This document shows, piece after piece, positions 43,046-53,931 of a stretch of 64,000 nt of DNA. The notes under the pieces are model-generated. The model saw nothing but the letters and a program-made list of their open reading frames with translations, was not told the origin of the DNA and ran no database searches. The stretch spans positions 33,010,501 through 33,074,500 of the forward strand of contig NC_072896.1 of the NCBI RefSeq assembly GCF_027943255.1, in the 5' to 3' direction. Each line of letters starts with the position of its first letter. The first letter of the stretch is position 1. The position numbers were made by a program, and so were the translations under genes. Source of the DNA: Anastrepha obliqua (lineage: Eukaryota; Arthropoda; Insecta; Diptera; Tephritidae).

Positions 43046-43325
43046 TAAAATTAATGGAAAATATTAAAAAATTAAAAACAATTAATTATTTTTTAATTTT
43101 TTAAAATTTTCCATTAATTTTATCTTAATTATTTTTATTAATTTAAATTATTTTTATTATTTTTTAATTATTTTATTTTATTTAATTTTTAATTAATTAC
43201 TTTATTTATTTTAAATTTTAATTAAAAACTAAATTAATTATTTTTATTTTAATATTTTGAATTTTAATTATTTTTTTATGTTTAATTATTTTTATTTAAT
43301 TATTTTTAATTATTTTCTATTGTAG
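43046..43325. repeat. AT-only low-complexity block with palindrome
   Basis: Almost pure A/T made of ttaattattttt-type words. It includes an imperfect palindrome at about 43046-43123 (aaattaatggaaaat against attttccattaattt). Confidence 0.75.
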
Positions 43326-44639
43326 TTTTTGCTGTCTGATAAAAATATGATAAGCAAAATGTTAAGACTGCGTTAGACCTAAACAAAATCCTTTTCTAAA
43401 TAAATGAAATTTCACTAATCAAAAGCAAAGTTAATAAACTGAGAAAAATTAAGAATAATTAATTTTAAACTACAACTCATTACGAGAGTCCTAACTTTGT
43501 TAAATTAAACAAATAGCTCTACAATTAGAGTAAATTTTTTTGGATTGAAATTATATCATATTTTGTCGTGATAACGTTTTATAATTCGATGTAGCCGGCT
43601 GCTTGAACTGCAAGCGAGAGCGCGGAACGAAAGATAAAGAGGCACAATCGGCCTCCGCGCTCGGCAACGTTCGACATCTGGCTCTCTACTACTTGAGTGA
43701 GCATATATATAATATATATGTATATGCGCATATGCATGTATGTATATAAAATCACATATTTGTATTTGCATATGCCTTCTTCCTGTGTGCATGGTAATGA
43801 ACCATTTCTCTGTTGAGAATAGGACGATGATAGGGAAAGTAGGAAATGAAAGGCGGTGTTTCAAGTGTAATGTGTCTTGAAACAGTAAAATCGATGAATT
43901 GTGCCTCTTAGTGTTGTTGACTTATTAACGTCTGATGCACAATCGAAATTGAACATATCTTTCATGAATTTGATAAGTGTTTCGTCATGTTTCACGTTTA
44001 TGCAAATGTAACTTAATCATTTCCATTGCTATTCCATTTACCTCCTCCTCTATATCCATACAAAATATCTATCAAACAAATAAAATTAAAATTTGGTTTT
44101 AAAAATTGCAACCATTACATCAGTATTTTCTTATGACGTTGTCACGTTGAACTATCGTCAGTAAACCGACTTTACAGACAACCTCCTTTTTTTATAAATT
44201 TATCTCAAATGTAGCTCTTTGGACAGACAGGAGCAAACAAATTATAAACTATAGTAAAAAATATGTTAAGCAATTATTAATAAAAAAGTTTGGCGAAAAA
44301 TTATATCTCTTATCTGTAAATTAATTTAATTTTTTTGTTTGATATTTTGTTTTGTATAATATGTAAATTAAATATTTTTCAGCATAGTTTTATTACAAAT
44401 TCAAACACTATTACATTAACAACTTTTGCAATTCTAATTTTTTTTTTTTTAGTCTTGAGCTAAAAATTTTTATTAAAATAGTTTTGATAATACTTCTTAA
44501 AATAATTTCTAGAATTATCAATTTTCAGATAATTTTGTTCAAGAAATTTTTAATAAATGCATGTATGTATTTTTTTATTTTATATATTTTTTTATTTACT
44601 TTTTTTTATGGAGATGACAAAAAACATTGAAAGACGAAA

Positions 44640-45035
44640 TGTGTGGCACTTGTCTTTCGACTCACTCACTAAAAACCCCCCTCCAGCCCCGTTTCCCTCC
44701 TGCGGGACAACCATTAAATATTACTTCACGGGACAAGGAACGGCCTATTGCCTCTTCTTGAATATCTGTGCTATATTTCAGCGCAACGCAGTTTGGTAAT
44801 TACTATTCTTGCCATACTACTGACGGCGGACCATTGATTTTCTGAGTCCAGCATAATATCTACTAGGTTACTAACCATTATTGGCTTCTCAAGCCTATCA
44901 CACAAATCTTCCCTTTCCAGCTCAAAATGAGTGCACACAAAGTAAACCTGCTCCGCTTCTTCCACTAAGGTGTCACAAAAAGTGCAATACGGTGCGACTT
45001 CATACTTGAATCTATGCAGATACGATTTTTAATCA
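44640..45035 (-). mobile_element. R1-clade LINE 3' fragment
   Basis: On the minus strand, from about 45030, the frame reads KSYLHRFKYEVAPYCTFCDT, a first zinc-type half-site. It continues MEEAEQVYFVCTHFELERED (second half-site) and DIMLDSENQWSAVSS, and ends at a stop near 44771. The 3' UTR that follows shares the word cctgcgggac with the complete element at 26078-26110. The rest of ORF2 is absent, which is a standard 5' truncation. A frame break lies between the two half-sites. Confidence 0.7.
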
Positions 45036-46131
45036 TCCATTTTATTATTATTTTTTTTTTTTAATTTTTAATTTAATTTTTAAAAATAAAATTGTTTGGG
45101 TTTTTAATATTTGCTATGGTGTAGGTGTATTGCTGACTTATTGACATTTCAATGTGATTTCTTCACCACACAAACAAACACACACAAATAGGTTTATTCG
45201 CGCTCTTAGCAACTACCATTATTACTTGCGCGATTAAGATACTTCCCCTTTTTCACAATTTTGCGAACAGTACCCGGAGAGCAAAGAGGCGGCTGGTTGA
45301 CCAATCAGCATATAGAAGCAGCGACTTATGTAAGCGAAGAAATATCACGGCTTTGTGCATAGTCGTGGAGAAGTGTTGTCATGATATGGGTACAATTATA
45401 ACAGCAATGTTTTCAATGACCAATATAAATGAACTCACATGGCGTCCATTTTCAATGGCACTTTTTTCCGAATTTTAGAATAAGCTTTTTTATATGAATG
45501 GCATTCGCTCTTCGGTTTACAAACGGTGCATTTTGTATGCTATAACAGGTACTTAGCTCAGCTTTCCATGTTAGCTGTTCTTCGAGAGACTTATGCTAGA
45601 AAACAAGGAATTTTAGGAAAAAATTTGGGTAGGCAGTTTTATAGCCCATTAAATTTTAGTATAAAAAATTGTAAATTTGAAGTCGCCCCAAGTATTAGTT
45701 GATTTTCAACAATTTATTTATTGCCTGCCCATGTTTCACATTTTCTCAGAATAAAACGACATCTTCAACGACAATTTCGTTATGCAATTTCAAAACTGAG
45801 GCTGGTTTCAAATTTGCGAGTGGTTCTTTATATTTTGATTACGAATTGCCAATTAAATTTTTTTCCAATGAATATATTTTTTTTTTAATTAATTTTATTT
45901 TTTTATTTTCTCCAATTAATTTATTTTTAATCTTTAACGAAAAAAATATTTATACTTTTGATTACGATATCTGAAATATATTTTATTTTTCAATTTTTTG
46001 GCAATAACTGTTTTTTTAATTTTTTTTTTCAATTAATTACCGTTTTTTAATTTTTTCCAATTAATTTTTCTTAATTTTTTCCAATGTATATTTTTTTCAA
46101 TTAATTTTATTTTTTAATTCTCCAATTAATA
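45036..46131. other. 3' flank, AT-rich, no gene seen
   Basis: This includes the second copy of the gcagttttatagcccatt repeat (about 45610-45720) also found near 16550. T-rich low-complexity sequence follows to 46131. Confidence 0.4.
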
Positions 46132-46133
46132 TA

Positions 46134-46533
46134 TGTGACCTGGTCTACGAAAAGGTACCTTACGTGCGAAAACAAGTTTTCGAGAAAACAGCAGTTAAAG
46201 CTTAAACTTGTAACCCTTGTAACTTTTTTAAATATTAATATTTCTCAATCCGGTTTGGCTTATTTTCTTCAGCATAGATCACAGTATCAATCACCTCAGA
46301 GTGTCCAGGAATGGTTCAGTTTTTAATTTGCACAAATTATTGTCTTCGTTATTCTAATTTGTATCATGACAAACAATCAGTCTTTTTCGTATTGGTACTT
46401 TTCTTTTTTTTAATAACTTTTAACAAACTTTTAAACAAATTATGACTTTCTGGTTTTTTCACTATGCGAATCAACAAAAAAGTGAAAAATGATTTTTTGA
46501 CACGTAAGGTACCTTTTCGTAGACCAGGTCACA
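46134..46533. mobile_element. MITE with perfect ~33-bp inverted ends (400 bp)
   Basis: The left end, 46134-46166, starts tgtgacctggtctacgaaaa and continues to cttacgtg. The right end, 46501-46533, is its exact reverse complement. Including the flanking TA (46132-46133 and 46534-46535) the inverted match is 35 bp. The interior is AT-rich and non-coding. Perfect ends suggest a recent insertion. The TA target points to the Tc1/mariner superfamily, but no related transposase is seen here. Confidence 0.85.
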
Positions 46534-46535
46534 TA

Positions 46536-47655
46536 TTTTTAACTTTAACGAAAAAAATATTAAGACTTTTGATTAGAATTTTTTTGCAACAATTGTTTTT
46601 TTTACAATTAATTAACTTTTTTTAAATTTTTTTCAATTATTTTTATTTTTAAATTTTGTTCCAATTAATTTTTTTTCTTTTTTTTAAGATTAATACTTTC
46701 ACCAGCAGAAACTTAAAATATTAGTGCATTTTTCCTATTTTGCTAATATGCTTTCTTGCTCAACGACAGTCTGCAGAAGATTATTTGTTATATAAAAATA
46801 TTTATGTAAATATGTATGAATCTAAGAGTAATAAAGAAAATTGAAAAATTATATGTACACTAAGCAAAAAAAAGTAAGTCGTAAGATCAAATAAATAAAA
46901 TAAGATCAATAAAATAAATAAATAAATAAAATGTGAAAATATGGCATTGATTCAAAGCAAAACAAAACTAAATAAATTAGACGTATGTGTACCTATCTCC
47001 GCCGCCTGACCTGTCTACAAAGAATCCAATTCTCAGCAAACTAAAGAAATACTTGAAAATGCTTCTAATAAAATAAAACTATTTAAATGACAAAAACAAG
47101 AAAAAAAAACAAAACATTTGAAAAAAATTACATAGACACTATCACTATATCTTCTAAGAATGTACACTGGTTACCAATGCTATGCCTACAATAATATTAT
47201 ACATTTAAAAAACACGCGCCAGCATGATAAATCTTTTTTTTTATTCAAAAACCTATAATAGGAATATGAAATGGAGTAATATTATACAATGCACTTGAAT
47301 TTCTAAAAACAAAAAGCTGTAAAACTAGAACCTGCATATGGTAAATGTTTTTGACAATAAAAGTTTTTTTATTTATAAACTTTTTTTTTTGCGGCAGCAA
47401 TCGCAATTTTTTAATTTCATTAAAATTTGTTAGAAATTGTTATTTTTATTTAAAAAAAAAAGAAAAAATTTCAAATTGATTGCTAAAATAGTGTTATGCA
47501 TAATTTTATTACAACATAAAAATATTTATATTATATTTGAAAAATTTTTGTATTGTAATTTTTTTCAGAACGTAGAATTTCTGTGTCAATTATCTGCATA
47601 TCAAATCCATTTTATAGTTAATTTGCTATTCCTAACCAACTTATTACTTATAGTT
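46536..47655. other. 3' flank, very AT-rich
   Basis: No gene is seen. AAATAAAT-type runs lie at about 46890-46930. The AT-rich open frames here have no domain content. Confidence 0.45.
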
Positions 47656-48037
47656 CAGGGTGGTCCATCTAACGTTTGGATTTTGATAGCTAAAATAACA
47701 TTCGTGGTTTTTAAAGAAAAGGAGTTTTGGTTAGAAATTTAAAAAAAGTTCATAGTTTTTAAAAAAATTAATTTTTAGTTAAACATTTAAGAAACGTGTC
47801 GCTTTTTGCTTGAAAAAGGTGGAAACATATTCAACACATAAAATTTTAAACAAGAAATTTATTTGTGTTAAGAAACCAATAGATTTAAAAAGAATAAAAT
47901 TTATTTCTTGAGAAAAAAGAATTAGGGATTTAGAAAAAAAAACATTATTAAAAAGAATTTTTGAACACAAAAGTTTGATTAAAAAAAAAATTCTTTCAGG
48001 AAACATTTAAATTCCCAACACTAATTGGACCACCCTG
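47656..48037. mobile_element. MITE with CAGGGTGGTCC ends
   Basis: The left end cagggtggtcc (47656-47666) matches the reverse complement of ggaccaccctg (48027-48037). The interior is AT-rich and non-coding. Further right ends of the same type occur in the tandem units that follow, near 48372 and 48733. Confidence 0.65.
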
Positions 48038-48780
48038 TATACACTTTATCATATTGCTTTCCCCTTTGTTTATATACAAGGTGGCGCAAAATTAATCATC
48101 CAGTGATTTTACGTACCTTTTAGTCAAAAATAAAAAAGTTTGGGATTTAAAAAATTGCTTTTTAAACCGCAAATTTTTCTTTTTCAATTTTTTAAACAGG
48201 AAATTTATTTGTATTAAGAAACCAATGTATTAAAAAAAAATAAAAGATATTTTTTAAGAAACATGAATTAGGGATTTAGAAAAAAACTGTATTAAAAAAA
48301 TTTGTAGACAAGAGTTTGATTTTAGAGAAAATATTTTTTTTTTAGGAAACATTTAAATTCCCAACACTAGTCGGACCACCCTGTATACACTTTTTCATAT
48401 TATTTTCCTCTTTCTTTATATACAAGGTGGCGCAAAATTAATCACCCAGGGATTTTCCGTACCTTTCACACAAAAATAAAAAAACTTTGAGATTTAAAAA
48501 AAAAATTTTTAAAACCACAGATTTTTTTTTCAATTTTTCAAACAAGAATTTTATTTGTATTAAGAAACAAATAATTTTTTAGAAAACAAAAGTTATTTTT
48601 TGCTAAAAAAGAATTAAGGACTTAAAGAAAACATTATTAAAAAAAATACAAAAGCAAATTTTAAAAAAAGAAAGTTTGATTTAAGGAAAAAAAAATTTAT
48701 TTCAGGAAACATTTAAATTCCCAACACTAGTTGGACCACCCTGTATACACTTTTTCATATTATTTTACTCTTTGTTTATA
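47760..48780. repeat. three tandem ~346-bp units combining two MITE ends
   Basis: The word ca(a/g)ga(a)attttatttgt, followed by taagaaaccaat, starts at 47851, 48197 and 48543, exactly 346 bp apart each time. Each unit ends with a ggaaacatttaaattcccaa block, ggaccaccctgtatacactt, and then the start of the other MITE family (caaggtggcgcaaaattaat). The unit therefore spans a junction between two different transposons and was amplified as a block. Confidence 0.8.
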
Positions 48781-48782
48781 TT

Positions 48783-49022
48783 CAAGGTGGCGCAGAGTTA
48801 GTCATCCAATTGTGTTTTCGACACTTTTTTTACTAAATAAAAAAAAGTTGATTTTGAGGGATGAAAATCTTTACTTTGACCGCTACGCGCTCCTTACATG
48901 CTTGCCTTTTTCTATACTGCAGCTGTCTATGTCACAAGTGTCAAAATATGATTGACGTGTACAACGTCATTCGCAAAAATTTCCAAATCTTTCGACAGGG
49001 TGTTTAATTTTACACCGCCTTG
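48783..49022. mobile_element. GGTGGCGCAAAATT-family MITE (240 bp)
   Basis: The left end is caaggtggcgcagagttagt and the right end, in reverse complement, is caaggcggtgtaaaattaaa. It contains the family word acaagtgtcaaa in inverted orientation relative to the copy at 20570. It terminates the tandem composite array. Confidence 0.7.
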
Positions 49023-50329
49023 AATAGATCCACCATATCATTACAATGTATAAAAAATATACCATAGAATAGACCACCCTGTAGAAACATTTTCGAATTA
49101 TTTTTCATCTTTGTTCATAACTAATCCACCATATCAATACTGCGTATAAAAAAATATCACAACATATATTTTGCTGCATGGGTCTTCACACACACATAGA
49201 TGTCTATGTATATGTATATTTTTTAAAACTCTTTTAAGCAAATAATATTTTTTGAAAAAAAAAACAAAGAAGAAGAAATTAGAAAAACTGATCAAATCTC
49301 CCTTGTGCCTTCTTCAACTCAATATAATTTTTAGTTTTTATTTTTAATTTCAAATTTTCTCCTTCTCTAAAATGCTAAAATAATAGTCGATTTCCACTAG
49401 GAACTCAGCTGCAGTTAGGACTCTGTTAAATCGCAGAATTTTTCAACGCAATAGAGTTAATTCCAACAGCTGATTTTTGCTTACATTTTAAATTTGCTGA
49501 CAACAGTTTTTTTATATGTACGTTTTTTTTTGTATTTCTATGTTACAAATGTCATGTGAAGAACTTTCTTGTAGTTACTTTGCTGGTTTAGCATTTTTTT
49601 AATATTTTCTTTTTCAATAGATTTCCACTATCTTCATCAACTCATCACTGTCCCTTTCCAGCTTCTTTCACACCCTTCTGTTGCTTCCGAAAAGCTTTAA
49701 ATAAATATGTAAAAACAAGGTTTCGCTACAATTTACAAGTACGCATTAGAGAAAAAATTATTTGTGCATTTTTTGAATATAAGTATGTAGTGTATATGTA
49801 TGTATATGTATATGTCATGAAATTATAAATGTAGTTTTAATTAAGTGAAATATCAATAAGAACGAAAAGGAGAATAATCAACGGCAACTAAATTACGTAA
49901 ATGTGTAGCTACTGTATGAAAAACGCTTCAATGAAGTAGAGAGTAAAACTTTACATGTAATTTAATATTTATACATCAAAATAAATAGAGTGTGTGTATT
50001 TTTTAAAAAACGCTTGAACGAAGTTTTTCGATGAACAAATTCTCTATAAACTTATTTGCTGAAAACTGGTGTGTATTTAATGCTAAAATTACGAAAAAAA
50101 GAATAGAAATTTAATTAGAAGCTTAAAAAAATATATATAAACATTTATTATGCATTAAAAGAATTTGGAATATAATTAAGTGAATTTCAGAAGAATTAAA
50201 TAAATTTGTTAGTTAATAAAAAATGCATTCATTTTTGTTCAAAGCCATGCACAGGCAATCGCAGGCAACCATTTACACACATACACTGACAAATAGTGGT
50301 AGTAAAACTGGTTGGAAGCCATACAAGTA
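49023..50329. other. 3' flank, AT-rich, no gene seen
   Basis: A further decayed agaccaccctgtag word lies near 49073. TATG-type microsatellite bits lie around 49790-49815. No coding sequence is recognised. Confidence 0.4.
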
Positions 50330-50699
50330 CAGTAGTGACCAAAACTTAAGCACCCTTTCAGTATGTTTTTTTATGATTTTTTTTTTTATAAAGTACGTAG
50401 AAATATTGCAAATATTAAAAACTTGGAAAATTCTTCCTCTGTGCACCTCTGCATTGAGATACGCGCCAAAATAGAGCTCACCTTTTTTTTTTTTTTTGTA
50501 TTTGCCCAAAGTAACGTATTTGTCATTTAATTACCAATTATACTTTTTATAAGAGCATTTATGGGTTAGTTAATATTATTTATATAACTATCAATAAAAT
50601 TCGTTTTAAAAATACAATATATGGTACAGAGATACTGGATCAATTTCTTTTAACAGCTACGTGATATTTCTTTATTACTTTTTTAATAAATTCTCCTTC

Positions 50700-51412
50700 T
50701 GTTGGGTGTTTTCATTAGCTGCATGAGAACTATCGATATCCATTTCTGTTCCATAAGGTTTGGCAAGTCATCATGAATCGTTTAACGCCAGAACAATACT
50801 CCCAAATTGTGGAAATTTACTTAAAAAAAACCAAATAAATTTGCTCGCGAAGTTCGTAGAGCACTGGCTTCATCATCGGCTTTTATTATTTTCGAAATGA
50901 GGAAAGAGCTGTCGTTACGGTACATGGCGAGCGCTATTGAGTCAATCTGACTGAATTTTTGTTTTCAAAAATTAATCAGCTACACATCGACGAAATTTGG
51001 TTCCAACAAGACGGTGCAACTTGCCATACGCGCCTAGTTAGGTGGTTGGGTCTGATGCCTGCCAATATGACACACTTAAACCTGTCGTAGGTCTGTTGTG
51101 ATACAACTGGGACTTCTCACTTACACTATGGAATCCCTTTTAAGCCATCCTGTGAACAGCGCGCCTAAAAATCGATTTATTGCAATATTTAAGCTACCAT
51201 TGACGCCATCCGGTCAGATTTATTGGAAAAAGTAGTCAAAAATTGGACCCATTAGAAAAAATGGGCCTCGTAGCCGTGCCGACGTAGGCCGGCTTTTATA
51301 TTCAAAAAATGAATGTCATGAAATTATCTATTCAATTATTATAAAAAAATCCTTTCAAAAAATGTATATTTTTATCATTCAGGCTCTTTAAAAAACCACC
51401 CGATATTAAATT
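50700..51412 (+). mobile_element. DD41D-type mariner, internally deleted
   Basis: The left part reads MNRLTPEQYSQIVEIYLKK, the N-terminal helix-turn-helix start. After a deletion it resumes with LHIDEIWFQQDGATCHTRLV around the second aspartate (about 51009-51013). After more decay it has the C-terminal pieces ending CHEIIYS (near 51330). The approximate ends are gggtgttttcattagctgca and, in reverse complement, gggtggttttttaaagagcc. The first and third aspartate regions are lost. It is non-autonomous. Confidence 0.6.
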
Positions 51413-51584
51413 TCTTTTCTTCTGCAGCCAGCTTCTAACACATATTTTCGTAGCTTATTTTGCCAATAGTTGAAGATCAAACCTTTTCACTACACTCATT
51501 GATGTGTTTCTGATTGTTGACACCCAAGGATAAATTACCGCGTTTGGCCTTGAGCTATGGTGAAAAACAAAATTGCGCCTTCGG

Positions 51585-51790
51585 GTATTCGGCAGCAAAA
51601 CTCTGCCAGCTCATTTCACAAGAATTCACTCACTCGTCAAATCGGTGTTGATGTTTTTCGTAAACAAGCCGCCGTTGTGGCACCTGTTACGTCAGCCAAT
51701 CAGCTGAACCTTTTAAATTTTCTGGAGCCGGTTAACAGTCTGATCTTGGCCACATGTTGCGATTTCTTTACCCCAAGCTCCATTGGAAGC
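51585..51790. repeat. dispersed repeat, CAGCTGATTTT family, copy 5
   Basis: It carries gtaaacaagccgccgttgtg, ttacgtcagccaatcagctg, a gagccggttaacagtctgat block and ttggccacatgttgcgattt, in the order seen at 38430 and 33640. It is non-coding. Confidence 0.5.
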
Positions 51791-51949
51791 TGCATATCAA
51801 AAATCGAGTAAAGAAGGTCAGTATAGCTTACTGCTCCTGTAAATACATATATGTTCGGCAAAAAATGGGGTATCAAGCCGCGTATCGTACTCTAGATACA
51901 GTACTTAGTAGTTCTGCCAATATTGACGTATTGGCTACCTAGCTTAACG

Positions 51950-52648
51950 GGTAACTCTTCGAACAGGCTATAACAACACTAAATTAGTGAGAGTGCAGAA
52001 AACTACATGTATTGGCATCATCACGCCCCACTGTCTCCCTTAACATCATTCTGGACTTACATCGATTGCCGCTCAGAGCGCTATTAGATTAAAGGCGATT
52101 GGCCTCTGGTGGCACTCTCCTGTAGGACATGGTATCAAATTGTAGATCAAACGTCTCGAACTTGCAGGAAACATGTATCTTATCTGGGTTCCAGGGCATA
52201 GGAGCATATAGTGAAATGAAATTGCCGCAGAGCTTGCCAGTAAAGGGTCGACAGAAGCGGTTTTAGTTGTCCACATCTCAAAAATCGGTGTCACCTTGAC
52301 TGTTGTTAAAGAACTACAATTTCTTTCTTAAAAAGACGCAAGACAGATGGAGTTCTATCTTATCGTGCGCTAACTAAAAAACACTTTGGCTTCAGTACAA
52401 CAGGAGCAGGTATCATAGTTTAAAGTGCTGCGGATCCCACGCCACTCAATTTGCAAACTCATAGCTGTGGTCACCGGTCACTGGGTGATTGGAACTCATG
52501 CAGAAAAGCTTGGTCTTTCGTACAACCCTTATTGCAGAAGACTGTTGAACACTTTCTTTGCAAATGTCCGGGTCTGGTAGCTAGGCACTTGAGGTTTCTT
52601 AGTGTGCCTTTCGGAGATAGCCTGAGAGAATTCGCATGGTACTCCTAT
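51950..52648 (+). pseudogene. I/LOA-type LINE fragment: RNase H end and C-terminus
   Basis: The plus strand contains a decayed RNase H C-terminal motif (YLIWVPGHRSI, about 52170-52205; NEIAAELASKGSTE follows) and, further on, VEHFLCKCPGLVARHLRFL (about 52543-52600), the zinc-type tail of such ORF2 proteins. Stops and frameshifts occur throughout. It is cut at 52650 by the DD41D mariner. RNase H places it among the I/LOA-like LINEs. Confidence 0.6.
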
Positions 52649-52651
52649 ATA

Positions 52652-53550
52652 AAGGGTGATTTTTTAGCTATTATGTTTTTAAACAGTTGGTTTAAGCAGC
52701 TGACGCACGTTTTGAGTTTTGTTTTACTGTCAAACATCTGTTTGGTCTATAATTTAACCATAAATCGGCTTACAAACGAACAACGCTTGCAAATCATTGA
52801 ATTTTATTATAAAAATACGTGTTCTGTTAAGAAAGTTTAAAGTCGAAAAATTGTGTTCAGCGACGAAGCTCATTTTTGGATCAATGGGTACGTAAATAAG
52901 CAGAATTGTCGATTTTGGAGTGAAGATGAGCCAGAAGAATTTCAAAAGCTACCAATGTATCCAGAAAAGGAAACAGTTTGGTGCGGTTTATGGGTTGGAG
53001 GTATCATTGGACCGTCTTCTTCAAAGATGCTGCGAATCGTAACGTAACTGTGAATGGTGAGCGCTACCGTGAAATGATATCCAACTTTTTTTTGCCCAAA
53101 ATGAAGAGCTTGACTTGCATGACATATGGTTTCACCAGGACCGTGCAATATGCCACACAGCACGAGTAACAATGGACTTGTTGAGAGGCGAGTTCGGTGA
53201 ACATTTTATTTCACGTTAGGGACCTGTCAATTGGCCACCCAGATCATGCGACATAACGTCCTTAGATTATTTTTTGTGGGGCTATGTTAAAGCTCATGTC
53301 TATTCAGACAAGCCTGCTTCAATTAAGGCATTGGAAGACAACATTAAAGCATTTGTATGTGAGATACAGGCCGAAACATTGGAAAGAGTATGCCAAAATT
53401 GGACTAATTGGACGACCATTTGAAACGCAGTCGCGGTCAACATTTGTATGAAATAATCTTCAAACATTAAATTATATGGACTGTACTATCGATTTAAATA
53501 AAAATTTCATGAATTTTTCTGAATTTTACGTGTGTTTTTTTGAAAAATAT
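52652..53550 (+). mobile_element. DD41D mariner (rosa-like), right end lost
   Basis: The left end is aagggtgattttttagctat after TA (52650-52651). The right terminus is missing, because the sequence runs into an AT microsatellite at about 53550 and then a SINE. The related fragment at 57041-57358 shows what the complete right end looks like. It inserted into a LINE fragment. Confidence 0.75.
52745..53470 (+). pseudogene. DD41D mariner transposase, deleted and disrupted
   Basis: The frame starts with an N-terminal helix-turn-helix piece (RLTNEQRLQIIEFYYKN). A deletion then joins it directly to the catalytic core. The first aspartate is at 52862-52864 (VFSDEAHFWINGYVNKQN). VTVNGERYREMISNFF follows, then the second aspartate at 53139-53141 and the third at 53265-53267 (LDYFLWGYV). 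The last two are 41 codons apart. This DD41D spacing defines the rosa group, first described from the fruit fly Ceratitis rosa. A TAG lies between them at about 53217, and frameshifts near 53010 and 53120 inactivate the gene. Confidence 0.82.
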
Positions 53551-53582
53551 ATATATAATGATATATATATATATATATATAA

Positions 53583-53690
53583 TGTACGAACGGAGGAGCT
53601 TATGAGGAGCTTTTTCATGGCAGAAATACACTCGGTGGTTTGCCATTACCTGCCGAGTGGCGACCGCTATTAGAAAATTTGTTTCTTAAT
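53583..53690 (-). mobile_element. tRNA-derived SINE, copy 6, fragment
   Basis: The minus-strand body includes the words aggagctttttcatggcaga, aatacactcggtggtttgcc and ctgccgagtggcgaccgcta (as read on the plus strand), matching the copy at 2340-2405. An AT run at 53555-53582 precedes it on the tail side. Confidence 0.6.
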
Positions 53691-53931
53691 TTTGGTGTGG
53701 TACTCTCGCCATTCTTTTTTTCTCAATTTCATTTTAATTTATTATATTTTAACTTTATTTATTATTTACTAAAATTTTTGTTTACCAACATTTAGTAAAT
53801 ATCTAAGTAATTAAATAAACTTATTAACTTAAAATAATTCAATCATTTCGATTTTGCATAAAAAAATATTTAAAAAAGTTTATTAAAAAAATGTACTCTA
53901 AGGTGGTGCTTAAATTTCGGTCAATACGGTA

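Larger units (their letters stand above)
41761..44639 (+). other. Ddr 3' UTR and AT-rich 3' flank
   Basis: The 3' UTR begins at 41761. The first plausible polyadenylation signal is AATAAA at 41976-41981. After the minisatellite at 41997-42205 the sequence is AT-rich without further exons. Short CATA runs lie near 43730. Where transcription ends cannot be fixed from sequence alone. Confidence 0.5.
50330..53929. mobile_element. possible Tc1-like element shell, 3.6 kb, with nested elements
   Basis: A 25-bp left sequence (50330-50354, beginning cagtagtgaccaaaacttaa) is matched at about 20 of 25 positions by the reverse complement of 53905-53929. TA flanks both sides (50328-50329 and 53930-53931). 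The form resembles Tc1-type ends (cagt-gtgaccaaaa). No Tc1 transposase was found between them. Instead the interval holds a deleted DD41D mariner, a dispersed repeat, a LINE fragment, another DD41D copy and a SINE fragment. If the pair is real, these are later insertions or replacements. Confidence 0.45.

Noticed and set aside
43046..43123. AT palindrome as an origin or matrix attachment site
   Set aside because: It is low-complexity A/T sequence. Such palindromes arise by chance, and nothing else supports a function.
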